A stretch of DNA of 64,000 bases from Chitinophagales bacterium (GTDB lineage: Bacteria; Bacteroidota; Bacteroidia; Chitinophagales; Chitinophagaceae). The position numbers were made by a program, and so were the translations under genes. Below, in pieces: positions 44,406 to 53,238 of the stretch. How positions within the stretch are numbered: position 1 is the first letter of the stretch; every line of letters begins with the position of its first letter. The notes beneath the pieces were generated by a model. That model saw only the letters and a list, made by a program, of their open reading frames with translations, made no database searches and was not told where the DNA came from. Location of the stretch: positions 1 to 64,000 of the forward strand of contig JAATGQ010000257.1 of assembly GCA_015654595.1 (NCBI GenBank). The letters run 5' to 3'.

Positions 44406-45479
44406 TCAGATGCGGTAACAAACGGCGTTAACGTTCATGCCAGCGCCTACCGATGCAAAAAGGACGATATCTCCTGGATTAAGGCGGTGGCCCGGCAAGG
44501 CAGCCCTTCGAACCATGTCGAAGAGGGTAGGAATGGTGGCCACCGAACTGTTGCCGAGCTCCCGGATATTCATCGGCATAATGCCTTCCGGGGCCTGCTG
44601 ACAGCCAAACAGCTGATAAAAAGCCCTTACGATAGCGGCATCCATTTTTTCATTCGCCTGGTGGATGAATATTTTCTTCAGCTCATTAAACTCTACCTTA
44701 CAGACTTCAAGACAGGCTTTCATTGCCAGAGGAACGGTCGAGAGTGCAAATTCATATACCTTGCGGCCCTGCATTTTGAGGTATCTTACGCTGCTGCTAT
44801 TGTCGGGTGGGCAATAGGATTCTTCCATCGTAATGTATGTGCTTTCGTCGAAGGCATGGGTCTGACTGACGGAGCCCAGGATGCCGCTGTCGCCGGAATG
44901 CCCATTTGCTTTTTCGACAATGACTGCGCCGGCGCCATCGCTATAGATCATGCTGTCGCGATCATGCGGATCAATGACACGGCTTAGCGTTTCCGTGCCG
45001 ATCACCAGACACCTTTTTGCCAATCCGGCGCGGATAAAAGCATCGGCATGGATCAATCCCTGCAGCCATCCCGGACATCCAAACAAAAGATCGTAGGCCA
45101 CACAGGCAGGACTTACGATGCCCAGAGCGCGTTTTACCCTGCTTCCCAGGGTGGGGACAGCGTCCGTTTGCCAGCTGTTTTTGACAACATCCCCGAAATT
45201 ATGGGCAACGATCAATTGATCGATCGACCCCGCATCGATTCCCGCGTCTTCGATGGCGGCTGCGCCGGCCCAGGCGGCCATATCCGAAGCATTAATATGA
45301 TCTCTTGCATAGCGCCGTTCCGCAATGCCTGTTATCTTTTCAAACTTTCCAATAATATCAATAGTGTCATTGGTAATACGCTGACGATCTTTCGTATAAA
45401 ACTCGGCATCTGCAAAGTCTTCATTCGACCGGATCTTGTCCGGTATATAGCTCCCCGTACCAGTTATCAAAGCGCTCAT
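44406..45479 (-). CDS. FabH-like 3-oxoacyl-ACP synthase III (KAS III family)
   Basis: A 357-residue thiolase-fold condensing enzyme. ATG 45479 is chosen since it begins the first beta strand (MSALITGTGSYIPDK). The upstream in-frame extension to 45566 runs through a terminator hairpin. The catalytic triad is complete: C135 (LLFGCPGW), H273 (IFIHQANEK) and N310 (LGNSSVAT). Housekeeping FabH starts fatty acid synthesis from acetyl-CoA. This copy is not beside other fab genes, so a special starter unit (branched or aryl lipid, secondary metabolite) is possible, but nothing here decides this. Confidence 0.9.
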   Translation of the reverse strand: MSALITGTGSYIPDKIRSNEDFADAEFYTKDRQRITNDTIDIIGKFEKITGIAERRYARDHINASDMAAWAGAAAIEDAGIDAGSIDQLIVAHNFGDVVKNSWQTDAVPTLGSRVKRALGIVSPACVAYDLLFGCPGWLQGLIHADAFIRAGLAKRCLVIGTETLSRVIDPHDRDSMIYSDGAGAVIVEKANGHSGDSGILGSVSQTHAFDESTYITMEESYCPPDNSSSVRYLKMQGRKVYEFALSTVPLAMKACLEVCKVEFNELKKIFIHQANEKMDAAIVRAFYQLFGCQQAPEGIMPMNIRELGNSSVATIPTLFDMVRRAALPGHRLNPGDIVLFASVGAGMNVNAVCYRI

Positions 45480-45507
45480 AAGACCCGCAAAGTTTTTTAA
45501 ATAAAAC

Positions 45508-45529
45508 GGGCGGTCCTGTCCGACCGCCC
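45508..45529 (-). terminator. Terminator between the AraC-type and FabH-like genes
   Basis: Stem gggcggtc/gaccgccc (8 bp) with a 6-base loop. On the minus strand it is followed by GTTTTATTT. It lies 29-50 bases upstream of the FabH-like start and ~160 bases after the AraC-type gene, so it most likely ends that transcript. Attenuation of the FabH-like gene is another reading. Confidence 0.6.
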
Positions 45530-45692
45530 AAGGGTAATAGCCATAATTATCCATCACTAAAAACAAAACTGGATCAGAGCCTTGACATTTGTATGCACGT
45601 TAAAATTAAGATACGTTAAGAGTATCTTCCTTACACGGTTGCTTCCTAATATTATATAATTTACAGTTTTTTGACGCCGTCGACGTCAGGGA

Positions 45693-46253
45693 TCAGCAGT
45701 CTTCAGGGGGAATATTCCCGTTCTCATGCTGATTTTTGAATTGGGAAGGGGTCAACCCGGTCACTTTTTTGAACTGGTTGGACAGATGGGCGAGGCTGCT
45801 GTAGTGCATCCTGTAAGCTATTTCAGTCAGCGTCATTTCTTCATAAATGAGCAATTCCTTTACCCGTTCGATCTTATGGCAGATATAAAATTTCTCAATA
45901 GTGGTCCGTTCTTTTTCGGAGAACAGGTTCGACATATAAGTATAGTCACGCTCCAGTTTTTCGGCCAGATGTGTGGATAGATTATACACACGATATTCTT
46001 CGCTGCCATACACGATCTCGAGGATAATACTCTTTATCTTTTGTATCAGTATATCCTTTTTATTCTCAAACAGTTCGATCCCGGCCTCTTTTAATAATAA
46101 ACGCAGCGTATCATATTGAAGAGCGCTAAGCTCCGCTACGGTGTTTATTTCTCCGGGTTCAATACTGATCGAATGCATTCCGAGCCGGTCCAGTTCGCTT
46201 CTTACAAACATCAGGCTGCGGAGGCTGACGATATTTTTAATGAAAAATTTCAA
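45693..46253 (-). CDS. AraC-type helix-turn-helix regulator
   Basis: A 186-residue regulator with two C-terminal AraC helix-turn-helix motifs (MTLTEIAYRMHYSSLAHLSNQFKKV region, then LTPSQFKNQH). The ~90-residue N-terminal part has no recognised ligand domain. TTG 46253 is preferred because its product (LKFFIKNIVSLRSL) aligns with the start of the paralogue at 53871 (MKLFIKNMVNLQSL). It is divergent from the response regulator at 46355, about 100 bases away, and may be regulated with it. Confidence 0.8.
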   Translation of the reverse strand: MKFFIKNIVSLRSLMFVRSELDRLGMHSISIEPGEINTVAELSALQYDTLRLLLKEAGIELFENKKDILIQKIKSIILEIVYGSEEYRVYNLSTHLAEKLERDYTYMSNLFSEKERTTIEKFYICHKIERVKELLIYEEMTLTEIAYRMHYSSLAHLSNQFKKVTGLTPSQFKNQHENGNIPPEDC

Positions 46254-46354
46254 AATGACAATGGTTGCTCGTACTCTTTTGTAAATTACAGAAAATCCAA
46301 ATGTAATCATTGATTAACACCCGAACAATTTCTTCTAAGCGAAAACTTGTACTG

Positions 46355-46741
46355 ATGACTATAATGTTGATAGACGATGATGAAGACGATCGGAGGCTGT
46401 TTATAGAGGCTACCGCCGAACTCGATAACACCATAATCTGTGTTTCTGCTGCAGACGGAGGCGAGGCACTTAACCTTCTGCGCGACAATCAGAACCAACC
46501 GCCGGATCTTATTTTTCTCGATCTCCGGATGCCGGGTCTCAGCGGCGAAGAGTGCCTGGTATCGATTAAAAAAGAGCCCAGGCTGGCTGCAGTCCCCATA
46601 ATCGTCTACACAACCTCCCGGGATGTCCAGGAGTCCATAAAGCTTAAACAGCTGGGCGCAGCTCATTTTATGAGCAAACCTTCCTCCCCGGAAGACGTTT
46701 TTTTTATGGTCTCATTCGTACTTGGGGAGCGCTGGAAATAA
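46355..46741 (+). CDS. Single-domain response regulator (CheY/Rcp1-like)
   Basis: A 128-residue receiver without an output domain. ATG 46355 starts directly at MTIMLIDDDED; the in-frame ATG 45 bases upstream is less likely. The acidic pocket D7-D9, phospho-acceptor D56 (IFLDLRMPG), Thr in VYTTSRD and K108 (FMSKP) are all present, so it should be phosphorylatable. It is very similar to the receiver at 55767-56150. The natural kinase is not evident nearby; output must be through protein contact. Confidence 0.9.
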   Translation: MTIMLIDDDEDDRRLFIEATAELDNTIICVSAADGGEALNLLRDNQNQPPDLIFLDLRMPGLSGEECLVSIKKEPRLAAVPIIVYTTSRDVQESIKLKQLGAAHFMSKPSSPEDVFFMVSFVLGERWK

Positions 46742-46777
46742 GGTTCAATTTTTGCACTCTTATTTTCAAAACTACTT

Positions 46778-46993
46778 ATGCCGAACGATCAGATTCCCAG
46801 TTTTATCTCCCTATCCAGCGGAAGAATTCCCGAAAGTCGTTGGTTTGAACGCCCGGATAGCGAACTTTCCATGCCGTTCGTTCAAACACCCTCTCCGGAA
46901 AAACAGCAAAGGGAGGGAAGTTTTTCCCCAGATGAGCTGTTTGTTTTCTTTACATTCGAGATCATCCGCGCAAATAAAGTATTTGTCCGCTGA
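46778..46993 (+). CDS. Small hypothetical protein (71 residues)
   Basis: An unrecognised open frame of 71 codons in the 282-base gap after the response regulator. Codon choice (GAT, GAA, CCG, CGC, ATC) resembles neighbouring genes, but there is no motif, signal peptide or ribosome-binding site. It may be real or chance. Confidence 0.35.
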   Translation: MPNDQIPSFISLSSGRIPESRWFERPDSELSMPFVQTPSPEKQQREGSFSPDELFVFFTFEIIRANKVFVR

Positions 46994-47023
46994 TTGCCCT
47001 TGTTTATCCCGGCAATCGCCGGT

Positions 47024-48232
47024 TCAGGCATTTTGGAATACCAATCCATAGCTTTCCTCTTCGATGATATCCTTCCATTGTGCAATGAGCGTTTTGTATT
47101 CCTTTCCGACCGGCATTATCTTCCTGTCCAGGTCGTACAAACCCAGCTCATTGACTCTACCCGCATCTTCCCTTAGCGCAGAATCCCAATCCACCTGGTG
47201 CAGCAGGCTGTACCACGTAAAGCCCAGGATCGGAATTCCATCCAGCTTCAGCCGGCGGACATTTGCCCACTGCTTGAGGAGCCAATCCCTGGAGGCGGGC
47301 ATCCGGATGTTCGTTTCTGTATGCATGATCGGCAGCTTATACCGCCGGAAATATTGGCTTGTAATGACATAGTATCCAAAGATCTCCCCGGAAGCCTGTG
47401 TCCTCCCGTCGGGAAATACCAGGTGTTCGTTGGTCACATAATAATCGCTCCCCATTACGCAGTGCGCTTTCACCTGATTGTTTGTAAACCAATTGTATTC
47501 CTCTTCGCTCATCCCGTTCGACAAAAGGTATTGATACATCGTCACATTGATGGGATAACCATAAGTAAGGTCCAGCGAAAGAAATCGTTTCTGATTGAGG
47601 AAGCGGGCCAGCGGTTCAGCATCCGGTTCCATTGCATGGAAATATTCCGACGACTCGCTTTGAATAAAGCTGGCACCTGGCTGGACTTTCAGTATGGCTT
47701 TCATTGCCAGGACATTGGCCTTGCATAAGTGTTTGAGGGCCGTAACAAAAGCTTTGTCGGAGCTTAGGCGCTCGTTCCACCATCCATATTGGGCTGAGAA
47801 CATAGCGGTGATGAAGATCTCATTCACCGGCGTGTAGAGCTTGATATTGGGAAAACGTGCGGCAAATGCGCCCGCATATTCTGCAAAAAGGGCTGGAAAT
47901 GCAGGATTCTGGAAATCCCCCATCCAATCCGGTATCCCGAAATGGCATAGATCGACTATCGGCGTGATGTCCAGCTCGGACAGGCGGCCGAATGTAACAT
48001 CGGCAAAAGCCCAATCATAAACTCCAGGTGCAAGATGAGTGCGGTAGTAAGGCGGTCCGTATCGCAGATACTCGATTCCCATTTCTTTTACGAGCTCAAA
48101 ATCTTTCTCCCAGAGCTCATAATGTTTGGTCTTCTCCATTTCGTCGACCCTTTTCATCGTTCCGTCCGGCAATTGAATTTTAGGATAGCTGTTCTCGATT
48201 CCCGTAGCAAACATAAACTTTCGTGCTGTCAT
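47024..48232 (-). CDS. GH1-like clan-A glycosidase homologue (second copy)
   Basis: A 402-residue TIM-barrel protein related to GH1 beta-glycosidases. ATG 48232 lies 7 bases after the stop of the preceding GH1-like gene and is preferred over upstream in-frame codons that overlap it. The acid/base Glu is in LYTPVNEIF and the probable nucleophile Glu in IMHTETNIRMP. The typical GH1 C-terminal ENG/W-x-x-DNFEW signature is changed to GFTWYSLLHQVDWDSAL, so substrate choice probably differs from ordinary beta-glucosidases. No signal peptide, so cytoplasmic. Last gene of the glycosyltransferase-glf-GH1-GH1 operon. Confidence 0.8.
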   Translation of the reverse strand: MTARKFMFATGIENSYPKIQLPDGTMKRVDEMEKTKHYELWEKDFELVKEMGIEYLRYGPPYYRTHLAPGVYDWAFADVTFGRLSELDITPIVDLCHFGIPDWMGDFQNPAFPALFAEYAGAFAARFPNIKLYTPVNEIFITAMFSAQYGWWNERLSSDKAFVTALKHLCKANVLAMKAILKVQPGASFIQSESSEYFHAMEPDAEPLARFLNQKRFLSLDLTYGYPINVTMYQYLLSNGMSEEEYNWFTNNQVKAHCVMGSDYYVTNEHLVFPDGRTQASGEIFGYYVITSQYFRRYKLPIMHTETNIRMPASRDWLLKQWANVRRLKLDGIPILGFTWYSLLHQVDWDSALREDAGRVNELGLYDLDRKIMPVGKEYKTLIAQWKDIIEEESYGLVFQNA

Positions 48233-48239
48233 TGATTTT

Positions 48240-49496
48240 TTACATTTTTTGGAGTGCCTGCTCCTGCTTCCTGCCTGCTGAAAGAATCTTAATAAATTGG
48301 CCCAGTGCATTTATATGCAGTTCATTATCGCTGATATCGAAAACGCCGGCTTCGTAGTGGCCATCCATACGCGTCAAAAGACTATCCCAGTCTGTGGATC
48401 CCAGCATTGCCCATATCGTGACTGCCCGGACATCTACGCCCATTTCTTTTGCATTGCAGGATTTCTGCCAAATATCCTGTACCCATCGGATCTGCTCGTC
48501 CGGCGGAGCGTTAAGGTGAACTTCCGTAATAGCGATGGGCAGCCCGTATCTCTCCCACACTTCCCATAAGAGCCGATAAATACCTGATGGCTGACAAACC
48601 CGTATTGCTTCTGTATCGACATAGGCATCCCGGCCATTGCCGCCATGTAGTTCGGCCGGGTATTTCGAGATATCTGCATCCAGGTAACGTTCGGACGTCA
48701 GGTAGTAATTGAGTCCCATAATGTCGGGCGGGTATGGATTTTCTGTGAAAAAGCACAATTGTTCTTCCGATACGCCCGAAAACAAAAGGTAGTCCCACAA
48801 AGGATGGAAGCAATCGACTTTTCCGCATAGCAGATCAAAGGTCAGCCAGCGGCGGTGGTTCTCGAAAACGGCCTGGTAAGAAAGTTCCGGACTGCTGTGA
48901 ACTTTTGCAAGATCTTCCGTCTGGACAAGCCGGGCATTCGGGTTTACCTTTCGAATGGCTTTCATCGCCAGCACAGTACCCTTTAGCTGGTTCAGCAGCA
49001 TATTCAGAAAGGACAGCGGGTGGGTTTGATGGGGATACCATAAACCATAGAGGCCGCTGAATCTTGCGGTTGTCAATGGTTCATTGACGGGCGTATAATA
49101 ATCTACCCATGGAAAACGAAGGGCGACTTTTTCGGCATAGTCAGCGAAAAGCTCCGGGAATTGGGGGCTGCCCAGATTCGTAAAGGCAGGGCCGCTTCCG
49201 TGGTGCAGCAGGCCGACAACTGGTGTTATCCCTTTACTCCGGATCCGGTCGAGCTGCATTTCTGCCCACGACCAGTCGATAGGACCATCTTTTAAGGGCT
49301 GATGCCGTTCCCACAATATAGGATATCGCAATGATTTGATCCCGGTTAAAGCGAGCTTATCGATATCAGAGTGTCGGGAATAATGACCCGTGTGCGACAG
49401 CTGGTCGGAATATCCATCATTTATCCTGTTGATCGTGCATTCGATGCCTCCCCATATCTCAGGGTTGTAATATTGTATTCTTGATCTGGACGACAT
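48240..49496 (-). CDS. GH1-like clan-A glycosidase homologue (first copy)
   Basis: A 418-residue GH1-like barrel. ATG 49496 gives MSSRSRIQYYNPEIWGGIE, with the first strand directly after; it overlaps glf by 38 bases. The acid/base Glu is in the standard TPVNEPLTTARF, and the nucleophile Glu is in AITEVHLNAPP. WAMLGSTDWDSLL replaces the common C-terminal substrate loop. No signal peptide. Similar proteins are sometimes fused or adjacent to nucleotide-sugar enzymes. Whether it hydrolyses or transfers sugar is unknown; its position after glf suggests galactose chemistry. Confidence 0.82.
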   Translation of the reverse strand: MSSRSRIQYYNPEIWGGIECTINRINDGYSDQLSHTGHYSRHSDIDKLALTGIKSLRYPILWERHQPLKDGPIDWSWAEMQLDRIRSKGITPVVGLLHHGSGPAFTNLGSPQFPELFADYAEKVALRFPWVDYYTPVNEPLTTARFSGLYGLWYPHQTHPLSFLNMLLNQLKGTVLAMKAIRKVNPNARLVQTEDLAKVHSSPELSYQAVFENHRRWLTFDLLCGKVDCFHPLWDYLLFSGVSEEQLCFFTENPYPPDIMGLNYYLTSERYLDADISKYPAELHGGNGRDAYVDTEAIRVCQPSGIYRLLWEVWERYGLPIAITEVHLNAPPDEQIRWVQDIWQKSCNAKEMGVDVRAVTIWAMLGSTDWDSLLTRMDGHYEAGVFDISDNELHINALGQFIKILSAGRKQEQALQKM

Positions 49497-50598
49497 GCTG
49501 ATCATTTTGGATGGTCGATTGGATGCGTTTGAATAAGGCGAGGGACTGTGCGACCACCTGGTCCATGTTGTAATACTTGTAGGTGGCAAGCCTGCCTGTA
49601 AAATAAACGTCTTTCGTCTCTTTTGCGAGAAGCTGATATTTTTTATACAGGTCCGCATTTTCCCGACGGGGAACCGGGTAATAAGGATCTCCGTCTGCCG
49701 TGGGATATTCGTACACCACTGTAGTCTTCGGATGAAGCTGGCCCGTCAGGTATTTGAATTCTGTCACGCGTGTATAAGGGTGTTCGTTGGGAAAATTGAT
49801 AGTGCCGGTCGGCTGGAACTTTTCCGTCTCATGTGTTATAAAAACGAATTCGATGGATCTGTAAGGCAGCCTGCCATAACAGTAATTGAAATAGTAATCC
49901 ACGGGACCGGTATAGATCATCTTATCGTAGGGTATGATGTCTTCTATCTCCTTATAATCTGTATTCAGCATGACCTTTATGTTCGGATGGTCAAGCATTT
50001 TTTCAAAAAGACGCGAATAGCCATGAAGCGGCATGCCCTGGTAACAATCAGTAAAATACCGGTCATCGCGGTTGCTGCGGGTGGGAATTCGCGCCGCGAC
50101 TGAGGCATCCAGTTCGGAAGGATCCAGATCCCACTGCTTTTTCGTATATCCTTTAAAAAATTTTTCATAAAGTTCTCGCCCAACCTTGTTAACCACAACA
50201 TCTTCCGATGTCAGCACCTGGTCTTTCTTTTCCGCTCTCGATAGCAGAAAACCTTCTACTTCCAAAGAGTTAAGCGAAAGACCATAAAGTGAGTTGATCG
50301 TATCGAGATTGATAGGCAGGGGAACAAGCATTCCGTCTACGCTGGCCAGTACCCGGTGCTCATAGGGCCGCCAGGTAGTAAAATTTCCGAGGTAGTCATA
50401 GACTTCCCTGGAATTGGTGTGAAAGATATGCGGCCCGTACTTATGGACGAGCAGTCCGTCTTTGTTGTAATAATCAAAGGTATTGCCTCCGATATGGTTT
50501 CGCTTATCTACCAGCAATATTTTTTTTCCTGTTTTTGCCAGCCGTTCGGCCAGCACGGCGCCCGCAAAACCGGCCCCTACGATCAGGTAGTCAAACAT
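49459..50598 (-). CDS. glf: UDP-galactopyranose mutase
   Basis: A 379-residue flavoenzyme that interconverts UDP-galactopyranose and UDP-galactofuranose in the cytoplasm. ATG 50598 starts immediately at the FAD-binding strand (FDYLIVGAGFAGAVLAERL, residues 2-20). Other signatures are HIGGNTFDYY, YGPHIFHTN (substrate His), FFKGYTKKQW and the C-terminal FTGRLATYKYYNMDQVV. Its start overlaps the glycosyltransferase gene by 8 bases. It implies that this organism makes galactofuranose, normally for surface polysaccharides or glycolipids. Confidence 0.96.
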   Translation of the reverse strand: MFDYLIVGAGFAGAVLAERLAKTGKKILLVDKRNHIGGNTFDYYNKDGLLVHKYGPHIFHTNSREVYDYLGNFTTWRPYEHRVLASVDGMLVPLPINLDTINSLYGLSLNSLEVEGFLLSRAEKKDQVLTSEDVVVNKVGRELYEKFFKGYTKKQWDLDPSELDASVAARIPTRSNRDDRYFTDCYQGMPLHGYSRLFEKMLDHPNIKVMLNTDYKEIEDIIPYDKMIYTGPVDYYFNYCYGRLPYRSIEFVFITHETEKFQPTGTINFPNEHPYTRVTEFKYLTGQLHPKTTVVYEYPTADGDPYYPVPRRENADLYKKYQLLAKETKDVYFTGRLATYKYYNMDQVVAQSLALFKRIQSTIQNDQHVVQIKNTILQP

Positions 50599-51739
50599 AT
50601 ATTTTCTTTTGTTGTAATCGGGGAAATGCATTTTTCGATATTCCTTTTTCGATCAGGGTTTCCATCTCTCCGACCGTTCGTTCCCATGAACGGCCGGCGA
50701 GGAAATTGTCGACCTTATTCTGCCAGCCAGGACCGGGTCCATGACGAAGAATGTCTTCTGCAGCATCGACGAATGAATCTGCCGTGTCGGCAATCCGCAC
50801 CAGGTCAAGCTCGCCATAGGGGCTGACCACATCGGCAATGGAAGGAGCGATCACAGGCTTTCCACCAGCGAGATATTCCGGTGTTTTTGTCGGACTGATG
50901 AACCGCGTACTCTCGTTGAGTGCGAATGGCATCATGGCTATATCCCAACCCGAAAGGTAGGACGGCAGCTCGCTATAGTCCTTGGGACCGAGATAATGAA
51001 TGTTTTCCCGATGGGGTAGAGATGCGGGATCGATTTTTACGACCGGCCCGATAAGAATGAACTGCCAACCGGGTCTTAACAGCGATAGCTGATCGAGCAG
51101 GCCGATGTCCAGCCGTTCGTCGATGACACCGTAAAAACCCAACCGCGGGCCGGCGAGGTTGCGCTGATCCTCCGGAGCGGTCAATTGAGTTCTTGCCTGA
51201 TGGAAGTGGCTTTTTTCAATGCTGCTCGGAAAGGAATAGATATTGGGATGTAAATGTCTTTTCGCTATAAAAAGACTATTTCCACCTGTAAACATAATAT
51301 CCGATCTTTTGATCAGGTCCTGCTCATATCTTTTCAGGGCCGGCGGAGCAAATAAAAAAGCCGAAAGCTCGTCCATGCAATCGTACACTGTATAGACAGG
51401 ATCAAGAAATTCGCTGAACGTCAGCGCCATCGGCGAGTAGTACCAGCTGATCTGTTTTTGAATGTCGTAGTCACGGATCAAATTTTTCAACAGGCCCTGC
51501 TGGTGGGTGATGATATTCTGTTCGGATGATCCTGCGGGAAGATGCGGAGTGATCACATTAACGCCGGCTATCGGGTCATGATAGATCTCGGAGTAGCACT
51601 CAAGCCGTTCGGGGTCCATTACGGGCTCTTCAATAAAGAAGACCCGGTGGTTGGCAGCCAGGCGGTTCATCAGGTGCTGCGGACGCTGATACACGAACCG
51701 CCATCTTAGATGGGAGAAGCAGATTATATCATAATTCAT
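50591..51739 (-). CDS. Glycosyltransferase, GT-B fold (GT4-like)
   Basis: A 382-residue cytoplasmic or membrane-associated glycosyltransferase. Visible GT-B features are LRWRFVYQRPQHLMNRLA near the N-terminus, GFYGVIDERLD at the domain hinge, GPVVKIDPASLPHRENIHYLG, and the donor-site TRFISPTKTPEYLAGGKPVIA, where the E-(x)-GKPV pattern is typical of GT4-like families. It is the first gene of the operon with glf, so it may use UDP-galactofuranose or make the acceptor. Its start is divergent from the desaturase gene, with a 222-base gap. Confidence 0.88.
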   Translation of the reverse strand: MNYDIICFSHLRWRFVYQRPQHLMNRLAANHRVFFIEEPVMDPERLECYSEIYHDPIAGVNVITPHLPAGSSEQNIITHQQGLLKNLIRDYDIQKQISWYYSPMALTFSEFLDPVYTVYDCMDELSAFLFAPPALKRYEQDLIKRSDIMFTGGNSLFIAKRHLHPNIYSFPSSIEKSHFHQARTQLTAPEDQRNLAGPRLGFYGVIDERLDIGLLDQLSLLRPGWQFILIGPVVKIDPASLPHRENIHYLGPKDYSELPSYLSGWDIAMMPFALNESTRFISPTKTPEYLAGGKPVIAPSIADVVSPYGELDLVRIADTADSFVDAAEDILRHGPGPGWQNKVDNFLAGRSWERTVGEMETLIEKGISKNAFPRLQQKKIYV

Positions 51740-51961
51740 TGTATCTAAGCTCGAATAACTGTGCCAGGCATAACTGATTGGAGATTTACAAAATTTACTG
51801 TTATTCTAGTAGATATGGGGTGTTATCTCCCTATTGATGCCGTCCCGGCATCCCCTGGCAATGTCGCAAATACGCCCATCTTTCCAGCTTTCTCTTCTGT
51901 GAATTTTGCAATATTCTATCTTATTGATGTAATAGCCGGGCATTTAGGATAGAGTAATTTT

Positions 51962-53065
51962 ATGTTAATTATGCATGAAAAATCTATTGTTACCGGTCCG
52001 GTGCGTGTTGATAGAGAAAAGAAGACCCTGATAGAATATATATTGCGGAAGCCTTCCTATGGGTGGGTAGACCATGAGGGAAGCCTTGTCATTCCCAGTA
52101 CCAGCCAGATGATCGGAGAATTCTTTTCCCGATTGAATATTTTCAGGACTAAAAAGAATTGGCTTGCATTTTTTGGCTGGACCAAAACGCTATTGTTGAT
52201 CGCTTGTCTCTTTGTGTTTTTACTTCATTATTTTAATTTCCTCCTGCTGGGTATTGCCTTTATTTACAGTATGGTGATCATGGGTACACATGGCACAATC
52301 TGGTATCACCGCTACTGTACGCATCGTGCATATACCTTTAGCAATAGCTTCTGGCGGTTTATAACCAGGAATCTGACCATCAATGTAATCCCGGAAGAAA
52401 TTTATGTGATTTCTCATCATGTACATCATGCAAGATCGGATCAGCCGGGCGATCCCTATAACGCCAGCGGTGGGTTTTTATATTGTTTTCTTGCCGATGT
52501 CAATCACCAGCCTATTTCAGATAATCTGAGCGAAGATGACTATGCACGCGTTGTCGGGCTTATGGAGCACACCGGCATTAAAACTAACTCCTACACCCAA
52601 TATCAAAAATGGGCCTCTGTTGCCAGACCGGTCAGGTCGGTGTTGGAATGGGCGTTTAATTGGACTTTCTGGGCGGCAGTCTTTTATCTGGCGGGGGGTA
52701 AGGCCCTGGTGTTTGCCTTATTCGGCGCCGCCGGTTTCTGGGCAATAGGAGTCCGTACATTTAACTATGAAGGACATGGAAGGGGAAAGAACAAACAAAG
52801 GGAAGGTGTCGACTTTAATAAGAAGGATCGCTCGATCAATCAATTATGGCCCGGCTATGTCGCCGGCGAATGGCATAATAATCATCATCTTTTTCCTTCC
52901 AGCGCCCGTAGCGGTTTCTTGCGTTATCAACTGGATCTCGCCTGGTGCTATATCAGACTATTGAAAACCTTTGGCGCGGTAAAAAGCTATCACGACGCTA
53001 AAAAGGTATTTCTGACGAAACACAGACAGCCTTATTTGAATCAGAGGAAGGACTGTAATACATAA
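51962..53065 (+). CDS. Membrane fatty acid desaturase (acyl-lipid type)
   Basis: A 367-residue diiron membrane desaturase that adds a double bond to membrane fatty acids. Its three His boxes are H110-x5-H116-x4-H121 (HGTIWYHRYCTH), H152-H153-x-H155-H156 (HHVHH) and EWHNNHHLFP near residue 305. Hydrophobic segments are around 72-110 and 215-250. Between the boxes the spacing fits delta-9 type enzymes. The neighbours on either side belong to a glycan operon and to signalling genes, so it is probably transcribed alone. Confidence 0.92.
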   Translation: MLIMHEKSIVTGPVRVDREKKTLIEYILRKPSYGWVDHEGSLVIPSTSQMIGEFFSRLNIFRTKKNWLAFFGWTKTLLLIACLFVFLLHYFNFLLLGIAFIYSMVIMGTHGTIWYHRYCTHRAYTFSNSFWRFITRNLTINVIPEEIYVISHHVHHARSDQPGDPYNASGGFLYCFLADVNHQPISDNLSEDDYARVVGLMEHTGIKTNSYTQYQKWASVARPVRSVLEWAFNWTFWAAVFYLAGGKALVFALFGAAGFWAIGVRTFNYEGHGRGKNKQREGVDFNKKDRSINQLWPGYVAGEWHNNHHLFPSSARSGFLRYQLDLAWCYIRLLKTFGAVKSYHDAKKVFLTKHRQPYLNQRKDCNT

Positions 53066-53238
53066 GAACAAGAGAATATAAAAAGCGGGTCTTTTTTCGC
53101 CTCCATTGTTTTGCGATTAGGCGTCGTATATTTTTAGTTACGACTTCAAAGCGAAAATCAAGCCTATACCGACATTGCAGGCGGGGCTGGTCTTTTTACT
53201 ATGCCCACGAGTTCCCATTCAAAGCTAAAATCACATAA

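Noticed and set aside
45480-45566. Longer N-terminus for the FabH-like gene
   Set aside because: It would run through a terminator hairpin and adds 29 residues before the conserved first strand. The internal ATG fits the family.
46310-46354. Upstream start for the response regulator
   Set aside because: It adds 15 basic residues ahead of the receiver; the paralogue at 55767 starts exactly at MTILLVDD, so the internal ATG is preferred.
51761-51952. 63-codon frame in the gap between the glycosyltransferase and desaturase genes
   Set aside because: No family resemblance and odd composition; the gap is better read as a divergent promoter region. No clear element could be assigned.
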